Shown here: positions 1 to 8,844 of the stretch, piece after piece
Layout: each line of letters starts with the position of its first letter
How positions within the stretch are numbered: the stretch's first letter is position 1
Assembly (NCBI GenBank): GCA_022447225.1
Contig: JAKVAZ010000021.1
Coordinates: forward strand, 1 to 39,297
DNA length: 39,297 nt
Direction: 5' to 3'
Origin: Fuerstiella sp.
GTDB taxonomy: Bacteria > Planctomycetota > Planctomycetia > Planctomycetales > Planctomycetaceae
The notes under the pieces: generated by a model
What the model was told of the DNA's origin: nothing
Databases searched by the model: none
Seen by the model: only the letters and a program-made list of their open reading frames with translations
Translations under genes and position numbers: made by a program

Positions 1-599
1 GCTTCAACGGGGATGTAGTCCAGACCGCAGCGTTCAAAGATGCGGCAGTAGGCACTGTACATCGCATCGTAGATGGTATTGAGTTCTTCCACCGTTGAAC
101 TAAAGCTGTACGCATCTTTCATTAAAAATTCACTGGTACGCAGAACACCAAAACGCGGGCGTTCCTCATTACGAAACTTCGTCTGGATCTGGTACAGCGT
201 CAGCGGCAGTTGCTTGTAGGTGCGAATCTCTCGGGAAACGAGATCCGTGATCACTTCTTCGTGTGTCGGTCCCAGTGCAAAATGCAGGCTGCGATCGCCG
301 CGTTTTGCCTCGAAGTTAAACAGGACATCACCAAAGGCGTCTTTGCGACCGGTTCGTTCGAAAAGTTCGATTGGCTGAATGGCCGGCATGAACATTTCGA
401 TGGCCCCGGCTCGATCCATTTCTTCGCGCACGATCTGTGCGACTTTGCGGACCGTCCTCCAGCCCAGCGGCAGATAGCTGTAGGCCCCGGCCATGAGCTG
501 CCGAATGAGTCCGGATCGCAGCATCAGCTGATGGCTGGGCACTTCGGCATCAGACGGAACTTCTTTGAGTGTGGGGATGAAAGTTTGGGTCCACCGCAT
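1..599 (-). CDS. proS: Prolyl-tRNA synthetase, N-terminal part (runs off the left edge)
   Basis: Cytoplasmic class II aminoacyl-tRNA synthetase that charges tRNA-Pro. Only the first 199 codons are inside the window; the frame is open to base 1. Reading from the ATG at 599-597, the protein shows the bacterial ProRS opening ([45 protein letters not shown]) and the class II motif 2 region ([17 protein letters not shown], then MKDAYSF). These are typical of long bacterial-type ProRS. I take the ATG at 599 because the homologous region begins only two residues later and no better start lies upstream. The gene is divergent from the HD-domain gene at 866, with about 270 bases between them. The family call is secure; the C-terminal half, including any editing domain, cannot be seen. 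Confidence 0.95.
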   Translation of the reverse strand, partial: MRWTQTFIPTLKEVPSDAEVPSHQLMLRSGLIRQLMAGAYSYLPLGWRTVRKVAQIVREEMDRAGAIEMFMPAIQPIELFERTGRKDAFGDVLFNFEAKRGDRSLHFALGPTHEEVITDLVSREIRTYKQLPLTLYQIQTKFRNEERPRFGVLRTSEFLMKDAYSFSSTVEELNTIYDAMYSAYCRIFERCGLDYIPVE

Positions 600-865
600 G
601 AATGTATCCTGCAGGTCATGTAGCGGGCCGCGGGACTTTTACCAGCCGCACAGCCCTGAGTGATTGAGCGGCAGATTCTAGCAGAGACCCTGATGCGGCA
701 AACCCCGGAACAATCAACAGATACGCTGATCCCTGCGGTTGTTGTGTCCATGACACCGTCCTAAGATCTGCGGTTCAGCTACTTCGGGCCGGCCACTCAG
801 TCGGCACATTTTGTTACATCAGTCCGAGTTGCAGCAGCAGGTTACCGGATTGAAAGCGGGGATCG

Positions 866-1861
866 ATGTCACGAACCTTTGTGAATGAATTTTCGGATGG
901 TGATACCGTTGATGAGGTGTTTCTGCTTGCCGACAAACAATTGCGGGCAAATCGCAATGCCGATATGTACCTGCTGGCCACACTGAGAGACTCGTCCGGA
1001 GTCATCAGTGGCCTCATGTGGAATGTTTCCGAAGAACGTCTCCTGCACATTTCCACCGGAGATGTCGTACATGTTAAAGGCAAGGTTCAGTTGTATCAGG
1101 GTGCGCTACAGATCATCGTCACGCGCATCGATTTAGCACCCCAAAGTGATTTTGACGCAGACGATTTTCGCGCGCAGCCTCAGTCGAACGCCGGCCCGCT
1201 GCTCGACCGCCTGAAAGAGCTGATCAGCACGATTACATGTGACCGACTGAAAACGCTGGCGGATTGTTTTATGAACGACGAGTCGCTGGTCGAAGCACTG
1301 TGCGAGGCTCCGGCAGGTGTCAGAGCTCATCATGCCTACCAGGGCGGGTTACTGGAACACATCGTCAGCATGTCCGAGGTGGCCGATCGACTGTGCAGTC
1401 TGTATTCGCAGCTCAATCGCAATCTTCTGCTGCTGGGTGTCCTCCTGCACGATCTGGGTAAGGTCCGGGAATTGTCATGGGATCCGGCACTGGCCTACAC
1501 GGACGAAGGCCAACTGCTGGGACATATGAATATCGCCATTGAAATTCTCAATCAGAAGCTGCTCGAGGCTCGTGGTCATCTGGGCGGTGACGAAGTCGAT
1601 AAGGAAGATGTGCTGCGACTGAAGCATATGATTCTCAGTCATCATGGATCACTGGAGCACGGGAGTCCGCGAGTGCCAATGACGCCGGAAGCCATGGTGC
1701 TGCACCACATCGATAATCTGGATGCGAAACTGCATGAGTTTACCCGCAGTATCGAAGATGACGTGAACAAACATTCCGCCTGGACTCCTTACAGTCCGCG
1801 GATGGAACGGAAGCTGTTCAAAGGGCATGGAACAACGGCCGTAAGTGACGAAGCACATTGA
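866..1861 (+). CDS. OB-fold/HD-domain 3'-5' exoribonuclease, YhaM family
   Basis: 331 residues, close to the usual length of YhaM/CBF1-type nucleases, which trim RNA or single-stranded DNA 3' to 5' with an HD-domain metal site. Residues about 10-95 form an OB-fold nucleic-acid-binding domain (MYLLATLRDSSGVISGLMW, then VHVKGKVQLYQGALQI). Residues about 150-300 form the HD domain: H165 in GGLLEHIVSM, the HD doublet H195-D196 in LLHDLGKVREL, LKHMILSHHG near 253-261, and D283/D286 in HHIDNLDAK. The ATG at 866 follows a purine-rich GCGGGG. The next gene, RNase R, is on the same strand 160 bases downstream, so two 3'-5' RNA-decay enzymes are neighbours. The family is clear; whether RNA or DNA is the main substrate here is inference. 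Confidence 0.88.
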   Translation: MSRTFVNEFSDGDTVDEVFLLADKQLRANRNADMYLLATLRDSSGVISGLMWNVSEERLLHISTGDVVHVKGKVQLYQGALQIIVTRIDLAPQSDFDADDFRAQPQSNAGPLLDRLKELISTITCDRLKTLADCFMNDESLVEALCEAPAGVRAHHAYQGGLLEHIVSMSEVADRLCSLYSQLNRNLLLLGVLLHDLGKVRELSWDPALAYTDEGQLLGHMNIAIEILNQKLLEARGHLGGDEVDKEDVLRLKHMILSHHGSLEHGSPRVPMTPEAMVLHHIDNLDAKLHEFTRSIEDDVNKHSAWTPYSPRMERKLFKGHGTTAVSDEAH

Positions 1862-2022
1862 CACAGACCGGATTCTGGTGTGCCGCAAAACACACTCCCG
1901 CCAAACATTCACATTGATGGCAACGGGCAGCACAAGGTAGCTGTGGCTGCAGTGGGTCGGGTGTCCCGGTCAGGTTCCCGCTGCGGATTGCCACAAACCC
2001 CAACAACCAACAGGAATGAACA

Positions 2023-4362
2023 GTGAGCAGGCTTCGCGATCAGCTCATTGAACTGCTGTCCGATCCGAATTATCGACCTCTGGACGTGACTGCTGCCGGA
2101 AAGAAGCTGCAGATCCCCAGGAAGGGAATGAAGAAATTTCGCGAAGCGGTGACAGAACTGGTGGAGTCCGGACAAATACGGAAAGGTAAAAAAGGTCGAC
2201 TGCGGCTCAGGACAGTCGCCGGATTCGTGACCGGAATCGTTCGTCGTATCAAAAGTGGTGCAGCCTTCGTGATTCCGGGTGAGACTCCGACCGATCAGCA
2301 AAAAAAAGATATTTACATTTCATCGCGTGATCTGGGGGACGCACAAACCGGCGATGAAGTCATGGTTCGCTTAACCAGCCGCCGACGGTCGGGGGGGCAG
2401 CGATGTGGCCGCGTCGAAAAAGTGCTCGAACGAGCCAGTAATGTGTTCGTGGGGACCTACTTCGAATCGCAAAAACAGGGTTTTGTGCGTATCGATGGTT
2501 CTGCATTTGATCAGGCGATCCATGTCGGTGATCCTGGATCAAAGGGTGCAAAACCGGATGACAAAGTTGTGATCGAAATGCTGCGTTTCCCGTCAGCCAA
2601 TCGTGTTGGTGAAGCAGTGCTGACGAAAGTACTGGGTCATCGGGGTGACCCAGGCATCGATACGATGACTGTCATTTATGGTTTGGGAATACCTCACGAA
2701 TTCAGCCAGGTCGTGCTCGATGATGCCAGAGAACAGGCCGAGATGTTCGACGAGTCGAATCTGGACGGGCGACAGGATCTGACAAACGAAACGATCGTTA
2801 CCATCGACCCGGCAACCGCACGTGACTTCGACGACGCCATTTCGCTGCGTCGTGATCGGCAAGGTCACTGGCAACTGGGGGTTCACATCGCCGACGTAGC
2901 ACACTTCGTGACGCCGGGAGGAGCGATTGATCGCTCAGCCCGCGAGAGAAGCACCAGTGTCTATCTGCCGCATCATGTGATTCCGATGCTGCCCGAAGTG
3001 ATCAGTAACGGCCTGGCCAGTCTTCAGGAAGGTCAGGTGCGATACACCAAGACCATCTTCATCGAATTCGATGCTAAAGGAAAACCACTGGGGGCCGAAG
3101 TGGCCAACTCAGTGATTCGCGTGTCAAAGCGATTCGCCTACGAAGAAGTGATGCCGCTGATTGAAAAACCACAGTCGGCTAAGGGCAAAGTCAGCGGCGC
3201 CATACTGAAGCTGCTGCAGAAGATGCATACGCTGGCCATGATTCTTCGCCGCAACAGATTTGCCGGCGGTGCGCTGCAGATGGGTATCCCGGAGGTAGAG
3301 ATTGAATTCGACGACGACGGCAATGTCACAGGAGCACATGAAAGCCATCATGACGCCAGCCATGAGATCATTGAAGAATTCATGCTGGCGGCGAATATCG
3401 CTGTTGCCGGTCTGCTGACGGGAAAAGAAATTTCATATCTGCGTCGTATCCACGATCATCCTGATGAATTACGGCTGAAGAGTTTTCAGGAATTCTGTGT
3501 TGGTCTGGGATATGACCTGGAACAGTTTCTCAGTCGGGAAGCGTTACAACAGGTGATACTGGATGCAGCCGGCAGCCCGGAAGAACGAGCACTCAATTTC
3601 GCGCTCCTGCGAGCGATGAAGCAGGCGGTGTACAGCCCGGAAGGTGTTGGACACTATGCACTCAGTGAAGAACACTACTGCCACTTCACCAGTCCCATTC
3701 GTCGCTATCCGGACCTGACAATCCACCGCATTGTGGGAGAACTGGCAGCCGGTCGTAAAGTCAAACGCAACAACAGGGATGAGCTGCTGCAGCTCGGAAA
3801 GAACTGCTCACTGACGGAACGTCGAGCTGAAAAAGCCGAGCGTGAACTAAAGCGCATCAAGCTGCTGCGTTACATGGAAACTCGCGTTGGTGAAGAACTT
3901 GATGCGTTCATCACGGGCGTCGAAAGCTTCGGGATGTTCTGTCAGGGCGTGAAGATTCCCGTGGAAGGAATGGTCCACATCAGCGCGTTAACTGATGATT
4001 TTTATACCTACGATCCCGCGACCCGCACACTGATCGGTGACCGAAAGAAACGTCAGTATCGTCTCGGCGATCCCGTCAGGGTCATTGTCAGCAACGTGAA
4101 TCTTGATCGCCGTCAACTCGACCTGCAGATCCTGCCGGAAGCAGTCCGGGGCCCCAGGAACAAAGCGGCCACGTCAACTTCTCGTAAGCAGGGTGAAACA
4201 AAGAAGAAATCTGCTCGTAAGCAGGGTGGAACAAAGAAGAAATCTGCCGCCGGGAGGAAACTGAAGGGCAGTAACGCCAAACGTCCGACCGCAAAGAAAT
4301 CGAAGCGCAACCCTGCCAGTCGACGGAAGAAAAAGGGTGGCCGGCGGCGAAGGAGTCAATAA
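2023..4362 (+). CDS. rnr: Ribonuclease R (RNB-family exoribonuclease) with lysine-rich tail
   Basis: Processive 3'-5' exoribonuclease that degrades structured RNA. It is 779 residues long, usual for RNase R. An N-terminal winged-helix region (1-65) is followed by cold-shock domains (about 65-205). The RNB catalytic domain carries TIDPATARDFDDAISL, giving the four metal-binding aspartates D262, D268, D270 and D271. Further on are HIADVAHFVTPGG and the RNB C-terminal HFTSPIRRYPDLTIHR. An S1 domain (about 630-710; ESFGMFCQG, EGMVHISAL) precedes a basic low-complexity tail (about 710-779). The start is GTG at 2023, preceded by AGGAA at a 7-base spacing; the ATG at 2016 is out of frame. The stop TAA is one base before the start of the AAG glycosylase gene, so the two are probably cotranscribed. 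Confidence 0.95.
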   Translation: MSRLRDQLIELLSDPNYRPLDVTAAGKKLQIPRKGMKKFREAVTELVESGQIRKGKKGRLRLRTVAGFVTGIVRRIKSGAAFVIPGETPTDQQKKDIYISSRDLGDAQTGDEVMVRLTSRRRSGGQRCGRVEKVLERASNVFVGTYFESQKQGFVRIDGSAFDQAIHVGDPGSKGAKPDDKVVIEMLRFPSANRVGEAVLTKVLGHRGDPGIDTMTVIYGLGIPHEFSQVVLDDAREQAEMFDESNLDGRQDLTNETIVTIDPATARDFDDAISLRRDRQGHWQLGVHIADVAHFVTPGGAIDRSARERSTSVYLPHHVIPMLPEVISNGLASLQEGQVRYTKTIFIEFDAKGKPLGAEVANSVIRVSKRFAYEEVMPLIEKPQSAKGKVSGAILKLLQKMHTLAMILRRNRFAGGALQMGIPEVEIEFDDDGNVTGAHESHHDASHEIIEEFMLAANIAVAGLLTGKEISYLRRIHDHPDELRLKSFQEFCVGLGYDLEQFLSREALQQVILDAAGSPEERALNFALLRAMKQAVYSPEGVGHYALSEEHYCHFTSPIRRYPDLTIHRIVGELAAGRKVKRNNRDELLQLGKNCSLTERRAEKAERELKRIKLLRYMETRVGEELDAFITGVESFGMFCQGVKIPVEGMVHISALTDDFYTYDPATRTLIGDRKKRQYRLGDPVRVIVSNVNLDRRQLDLQILPEAVRGPRNKAATSTSRKQGETKKKSARKQGGTKKKSAAGRKLKGSNAKRPTAKKSKRNPASRRKKKGGRRRRSQ
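4182..4247 (+). repeat. Two-copy 33-bp tandem repeat in the RNase R tail
   Basis: Two adjacent 33-base units, 4182-4214 and 4215-4247, differ at a single base (GGTGAAACA versus GGTGGAACA). Each encodes an 11-residue basic unit of the type SRKQGxTKKKS. The period is a multiple of three, so the reading frame of rnr is kept. This looks like a recent in-frame duplication in a disordered RNA-binding tail. Confidence 0.85.
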
Positions 4363-4363
4363 G

Positions 4364-4966
4364 ATGGATTGTGGTGTCGCTCCTGCCATGGTTGCTCAGC
4401 AGCTGATCGGCCGGTTGCTGTGCAGACGAACTCGGGCCGGACTGTGTACCGGGCGCATTGTTGAAACAGAGGCGTATTTATCCGAAGGCGATTCTGCAGC
4501 TCATTCGGCGAGCGGTCCAAATCGGAAGAACGCCAGTATGTTTGGACCGGCAGGACGAGCCTACGTCTACACCATACATGCCCGGCAGTGTGTTAACGTG
4601 GTCACACAGAGTCCGGGAGTCGGTTCGGCCGTTCTGATCCGGGCCGTGGAGCCTGTTCAGGGAATCGCTTTGATGCAACTGCGGCGCGGAACGGATCGAC
4701 TTTACGATCTGTGTCGCGGCCCGGCTCGTCTGTGTGAGGCCTTTCAGATCGGACGAAATCTGGATGGCTGGGATCTCACTCGTGACAGACGGCTATGGAT
4801 TGCCAACGACAGGAGTGATGGCCCGCCGACCATCGTTCGTACACCTCGAATCGGGGTCACGTCCGCAAAAGCTCTAATGCTGCGTTTCTTAGTAAACAAC
4901 AGCAGGTTCGTCAGCGGTACGAGAAAACAGAATTTTGCTGACGATGATCACCCAACTTCCGGTTAG
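4364..4966 (+). CDS. 3-methyladenine DNA glycosylase, AAG/MPG family
   Basis: Base-excision repair glycosylase that removes alkylated and deaminated purines. The family signature is clear: GRIVETEAYL holds the catalytic Glu (E34 or E36 from the chosen start, matching the ETEAY of human AAG). It is followed by AAHSASGPNRKNASMF, GRAYVYTIHARQCVNVV, the VLIRAVEP strand, and the C-terminal PRIGVT...LRFLVNNSRFVSG. I choose the ATG at 4364 because AGGAG at 4351-4355 sits 8 bases upstream, inside the end of rnr. An in-frame ATG at 4337 would overlap rnr and has no such site. The protein is 200 residues, normal for bacterial members. It starts one base after the rnr stop, pointing to one transcription unit. 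Confidence 0.92.
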   Translation: MDCGVAPAMVAQQLIGRLLCRRTRAGLCTGRIVETEAYLSEGDSAAHSASGPNRKNASMFGPAGRAYVYTIHARQCVNVVTQSPGVGSAVLIRAVEPVQGIALMQLRRGTDRLYDLCRGPARLCEAFQIGRNLDGWDLTRDRRLWIANDRSDGPPTIVRTPRIGVTSAKALMLRFLVNNSRFVSGTRKQNFADDDHPTSG

Positions 4967-5477
4967 TCGGAATCATTTGTGCACCAGTACCCAGGACCGG
5001 CGATATTCAGGTCAGCAAAATCAGGTGGCACGGCAATTGTCATGTAACGGATTGTCAGGTATCGCACAGACCAAGGAACCAGTGCATCGTCACTCCGCGA
5101 AATTGAACGGAGCACACCAACAAAGCAACCAACCTGACGTCCGGTTCGGAGTTTCGGCCGGACATTGTCAGTCACAGTCTTTGTTATTCCGACGTTGGCA
5201 GAATTCGTTTGTTTAGCGAGCCGGCGTAATGGATAAACCAGATGATCCGGGCAAACGACACCTGACAGAGCGGTGTTTTCAGTGGTGATGGTTTTTCGGA
5301 TGAATGATTTTCGAGAGGCTGATTCGTCTGAGTCAGGCTGAGGAATTTCCAAGCCGAACCACACGCTTCACCTGTCAATTGCCGATACCAAATGTGGTAA
5401 GACGTATTGGAAATTCGTCAGTCATACCCATCGGCGGATTCTGCTGATCGGTCACACAGGGGCGCATGGAGGCTGCC
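4967..5477. other. Gene-free stretch with one weak stem-loop
   Basis: No convincing coding frame here. A stem-loop at 5134-5171 pairs CTGAC+GTCCGG with CCGGAC+GTCAG across a 13-base loop, with a 3-base bulge. It lacks a following T run, so a terminator role for the rnr-glycosylase unit is only possible. The rest shows nothing I can name. Confidence 0.4.
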
Positions 5478-6275
5478 GTGAAAGTCTGGTTGTTTGCACT
5501 GCTTCAATCGATCATTGCCGCTGCCGGTCTGGCAGCTTACTTCTATGCCAACAATTTAGTACTTGCCGGTATCGCCGCCGGCTCAGCAGCCATACTGGGA
5601 ATTGCTCAGTCGTTGCGGGGCGGGTGGAATCATCAACAGCCTGACAACCGGCGAGACAGGCAGCACGTCGAAACGCTGTCGGTGATCAGTGTCCCGGAAG
5701 ACGATGCGCTGGATGGCGTTATTCCGCCGCCATTCCCGCATCGTCCCACGGTTGCTGCTTTTCTCAAACTGGCAGGTCTTGGGGACTCCACTGAGCAGCT
5801 GCAGAGTTACGACGATCTCGTTGAAGATATTCAGAATGCGAATGCGGGCTGTACATATCAGGCCGCTAATTTCTGTGAGGAACTGACCGGAAACGTTCTG
5901 GGCGTCGCTATGGAAGGGCTGGCGGCACTGGCGGTTGGAGATTCCGACAAAGCTCGTCGTTTTTTCGAAGAAGCCACACAGTTGAAGAGCAGCTGGGCGC
6001 TGCCCTGGCTGGGCTGGGCAGCGGTGTGCTATCAACAGAGGGATTACCAGACCCTCGCAGCGCAGCACCCGCACATCAACGGAGTCGAACTGCTGTGCTA
6101 TGACTGTGGAGACGAAGACGTCTTTCTGCAGCTGGCAGAGTCAGAACAGGAAAGCCTGTCGGAACTGTATCAGCAGACCACTACGGCACTTGGCAACTAC
6201 TACGCAGCTGCCGAAATCGCCAAATCACGGGAAACCGGCCTGCAGACGCACAACGAATTGCGCAAAGCTGCCTAA
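5478..6275 (+). CDS. Membrane-anchored protein with TPR-like C-terminal region, function unknown
   Basis: I do not recognise this family. From the chosen start the protein has 265 residues. Two hydrophobic segments near the N-terminus (about 3-22, WLFALLQSIIAAAGLAAYF; about 27-45, LVLAGIAAGSAAILGIAQ) suggest a membrane hairpin. The rest is soluble: a short acidic linker, a helical region (FLKLAGLGDSTEQLQSYDDL), then two helix pairs resembling tetratricopeptide repeats (AMEGLAALAVGDSDKARRFF and ALPWLGWAAVCYQQRDYQTL). I prefer the GTG at 5478 because GGAGG at 5468-5472 sits 5 bases upstream. An in-frame ATG at 5466 would swallow that site and has no ribosome binding site. It converges on fwdC, with 39 bases between the genes. 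Confidence 0.6.
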   Translation: MKVWLFALLQSIIAAAGLAAYFYANNLVLAGIAAGSAAILGIAQSLRGGWNHQQPDNRRDRQHVETLSVISVPEDDALDGVIPPPFPHRPTVAAFLKLAGLGDSTEQLQSYDDLVEDIQNANAGCTYQAANFCEELTGNVLGVAMEGLAALAVGDSDKARRFFEEATQLKSSWALPWLGWAAVCYQQRDYQTLAAQHPHINGVELLCYDCGDEDVFLQLAESEQESLSELYQQTTTALGNYYAAAEIAKSRETGLQTHNELRKAA

Positions 6276-6314
6276 CAAATCGATCTCAAAACGGCAGACC
6301 AAATACGGAAACAG

Positions 6315-7133
6315 TCACTCCGTGTGAGGCGTCCAGATAAGGATCTCTCCCTTACCGGGAACCGAGCAGTCTCCGCAGTAGCGTGCCCAGGAGCCATCAT
6401 GGGATTTCCAGGGCAGTGAGACGTTGAGTTGCTTCAGGTATCTGGCATAGACATTAATGAATGTCGGATTGTAGTAGCACGACAACTGAAATGTGGGCAT
6501 TAGCTGCAGAGGTTTAAGCGAGATGATCGTGCCCCGATTCATCCAGGCACCGGTACGGATTTCAGCTCCTTCCAGCAGCACAATTGTCCCGCCCTTCATT
6601 TGCAATCCGCAAAAGTCTTTGACGATACCACCAACAATTATCGTGCCGCGTCGCATTCTAAGTCCGACTTCCAGACCGGCCGTTCCGTCCACAATAATTG
6701 TTCCGTTTTTCATTCCTCGCAGACTACCGCGATATCCGCCGCCAATCTGGCCTCCGCCGTTGCCGTGAACATGAATGAAGCCGTTTTTCATTTCGGCACC
6801 GATCCAGTCGCCGGCATCTCCGTGAACTTCGATACGTCCGCCTTTCATATGGGCACCCAGATGCATGCCCACACTGCCATGGATCGTTAACTGACCACGA
6901 TCCATCGCGCGGCCCAGTAATCGAACACGGTGCAGATCACCGTGAATTTCCACCTGATCGCTGTAGTCACCGTCGACGTTAAAAAAATCGTCGACTCGGA
7001 CCTGACGTTTGCCGTGATACAGCCGCAATCCACAGATCTCTTCGTTCGAAAGATCGGCCAGACACGATGGCGACAACACCTCGGCTTCCAGCGGGACGGA
7101 AGGCGGTTCTTTCAAGGTCAGAGTGATGCTCAT
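6315..7133 (-). CDS. fwdC: Formylmethanofuran dehydrogenase/formyltransferase-hydrolase subunit C
   Basis: 272 residues. FwdC/FhcC folds as a right-handed beta-helix like the C-terminal domain of glutamate synthase and, with FwdA, supports formate/formyl transfer to methanofuran. The repeated glycine pattern is visible in successive turns: GRAMDRGQLTIHGSVG, GAHMKGGRIEVHGDAG, GAEMKNGFIHVHGNGG, GMKNGTIIVDGTAG, GLRMRRGTIIVGG, GLQMKGGTIVLLEGAE, GAWMNRGTIISL. The gene overlaps fwdA by ATGA (start ATG 7133-7131, fwdA stop TGA 7132-7130), so translation is probably coupled. It is the last gene of the C1 unit. The family is certain. In methylotrophs the same protein is called FhcC; I use fwdC because the locus also has fwdD and a metal-ligand fwdB. 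Confidence 0.92.
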   Translation of the reverse strand: MSITLTLKEPPSVPLEAEVLSPSCLADLSNEEICGLRLYHGKRQVRVDDFFNVDGDYSDQVEIHGDLHRVRLLGRAMDRGQLTIHGSVGMHLGAHMKGGRIEVHGDAGDWIGAEMKNGFIHVHGNGGGQIGGGYRGSLRGMKNGTIIVDGTAGLEVGLRMRRGTIIVGGIVKDFCGLQMKGGTIVLLEGAEIRTGAWMNRGTIISLKPLQLMPTFQLSCYYNPTFINVYARYLKQLNVSLPWKSHDGSWARYCGDCSVPGKGEILIWTPHTE

Positions 7134-8764
7134 TCGGCGGCACTACATTCCTGAATATCCGGGTGTTCAATGCGCTCGAGCTCGACCGGATAATTGTCGA
7201 ATGACATCGTGTAGCAGTCCTCGAACAACGGCTGAATGAATTCCTCGGTGGACGGATCGTAGCTCGGTTTAATCAGAAACTCCCGGCCCTCCGGTGTCTC
7301 CCGAATGTCACCATCTTCGATGACTACCTCTCCGGATTTGATAACGTAGCGAGGATGACTGAACATTTGCACGACACTGTCGTCTTCTTCGTAGATCACA
7401 ATGTCAGCGTCGCAACCCACTCCCAGACTCCCCTTGTTTTTCAATCCCAGTGCTTTCGCCGGTCCGGCGGACATTGCTGTGGCGATCTCGTAAAGAGTGT
7501 ATTCTCTTTCAATTTCCGGCAGCTTAATGCGGCCTTTGATTTTGTCTGGTAGTTGTTTCAGGCATTCTTTACGGTGGTCGGCGCACATCAGCAGCTCAAT
7601 GATTTCCGGATAACGCCAGAAACAGCCACCGTTGGGATGGTCGGTCGACAGGAACACCTGCCATGGATCTTCGATCAGCAGCAGCAGTTCCAGCCCGGCG
7701 GCCCACTGCACGGCATTGACCAGGTTGGTGCGGCGATAAGTGTAGGGCACAATACCGCACCCGGTTTCATTTTCGACATCCAGATTGCCCCATTTGCGTC
7801 CGGTGAGTTTGTACAGGAGGTGCTGCCAGGGACCGTCAGCGGTAATCGTGACGGTATCACCGAACAAAACGGCACCGGCATCGGTGGTAATGCCAGGATG
7901 GGTGTTGAAATACTCAGCCAGTTCTGTGGTGGCCGATTGCATCGTATCCCAGTCGTCACCTCCGTACGCGTGGTACTGCGAGTGAGCAATGTGGGCGCGA
8001 CTTCCTTCCAGATGCTTCAAAGTATCCAGGGTCGTGGAAATATTTCCGGGAGCTCCAAGATTGTTGCAGTGCAGGTGCACCGGATGCGGCAGTTGCAGTT
8101 CATCGCACATGCGAGCCAGCGAAGTGACAATATTGCCGGGAGTGAGCCTGCTGTAACCTTCAATAGAATCGGTCAGCTGTTTTGCGTCCCTGCCCCATTT
8201 CCACGCGGTAACTCCACCAGGGTTCACCGCTTTGACTCCGTACGATTTTGCGGCCCACAGGTACCAGGCCATCACATTCTTTGCACGTTCATATTCACCG
8301 GCTTCAAGCAGATCGAGCATGATTTCATTGTTGGCCATCAGCACGAGACTGCTCTTATCAACGATCGGAATATCGCTGAGTTCTTCGTGAGTATGACGAG
8401 CAGACAACACCGGAACGGCGGCTTCGTTCACCGTTGTGAATCCCATACCGGCATAGAGATAGCCGGTCGCAAACGTGGTCGGTGCCATTCCCCCCAACCC
8501 CGACCGCCGGGACCTGGACCGAATAAACGCCTGAGTCCGACGATGATCTTCCGGAGTCATTGCCCGGGCAAAATTGATTGCTCCTCCGGCAACATGAGTA
8601 TGCACATCAACGCCACCCGGAAAGACAATCATCCCCGTAGCGTCAATCGTGCGTCCAGTGACGGACTGGGACGTCAGTCGCCCGTCCTGAATGAACAGGT
8701 CACGAATCTCGCCGTTGATGCCGTTGGCGGGGTCATAGATCTTGCCGCCGGTAATGCGAAGCAT
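7130..8764 (-). CDS. fwdA: Formylmethanofuran dehydrogenase/hydrolase subunit A (amidohydrolase)
   Basis: 544 residues, the usual size of FwdA/FhcA, a dinuclear-zinc amidohydrolase that interconverts formate plus methanofuran and formyl-methanofuran. Visible metal and catalytic elements are H55 and H57 in GGVDVHTHVAGG; K178 in YGVKAVNPGG, the position of the carboxylated lysine in archaeal FwdA; H230/H232 in PVHLHCNN; H262-type residues in AHIAHSQYHAYGG; and D375 in FLSTDHPNGG. All appear intact, so the active site should work. The ATG at 8764 follows AAAGGCGAACC. It lies 80 bases after fwdB and overlaps fwdC by 4 bases. In archaeal complexes, formate made at the FwdB metal site reaches FwdA through a tunnel; with fwdB and fwdD beside it, that arrangement is likely here too (inference). 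Confidence 0.94.
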   Translation of the reverse strand: MLRITGGKIYDPANGINGEIRDLFIQDGRLTSQSVTGRTIDATGMIVFPGGVDVHTHVAGGAINFARAMTPEDHRRTQAFIRSRSRRSGLGGMAPTTFATGYLYAGMGFTTVNEAAVPVLSARHTHEELSDIPIVDKSSLVLMANNEIMLDLLEAGEYERAKNVMAWYLWAAKSYGVKAVNPGGVTAWKWGRDAKQLTDSIEGYSRLTPGNIVTSLARMCDELQLPHPVHLHCNNLGAPGNISTTLDTLKHLEGSRAHIAHSQYHAYGGDDWDTMQSATTELAEYFNTHPGITTDAGAVLFGDTVTITADGPWQHLLYKLTGRKWGNLDVENETGCGIVPYTYRRTNLVNAVQWAAGLELLLLIEDPWQVFLSTDHPNGGCFWRYPEIIELLMCADHRKECLKQLPDKIKGRIKLPEIEREYTLYEIATAMSAGPAKALGLKNKGSLGVGCDADIVIYEEDDSVVQMFSHPRYVIKSGEVVIEDGDIRETPEGREFLIKPSYDPSTEEFIQPLFEDCYTMSFDNYPVELERIEHPDIQECSAAE

Positions 8765-8844
8765 GGTTCGCCTTTGGTTCTTTGTTCCCGTTCGCCGATC
8801 ATACAGCGTCAGTTCACAGGGCCAGTTCTGCCGGCCGGAACTGT

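Noticed and set aside
4963-5364. 133-codon minus-strand frame after the DNA glycosylase
   Set aside because: No recognisable domain, odd composition and no ribosome binding site.
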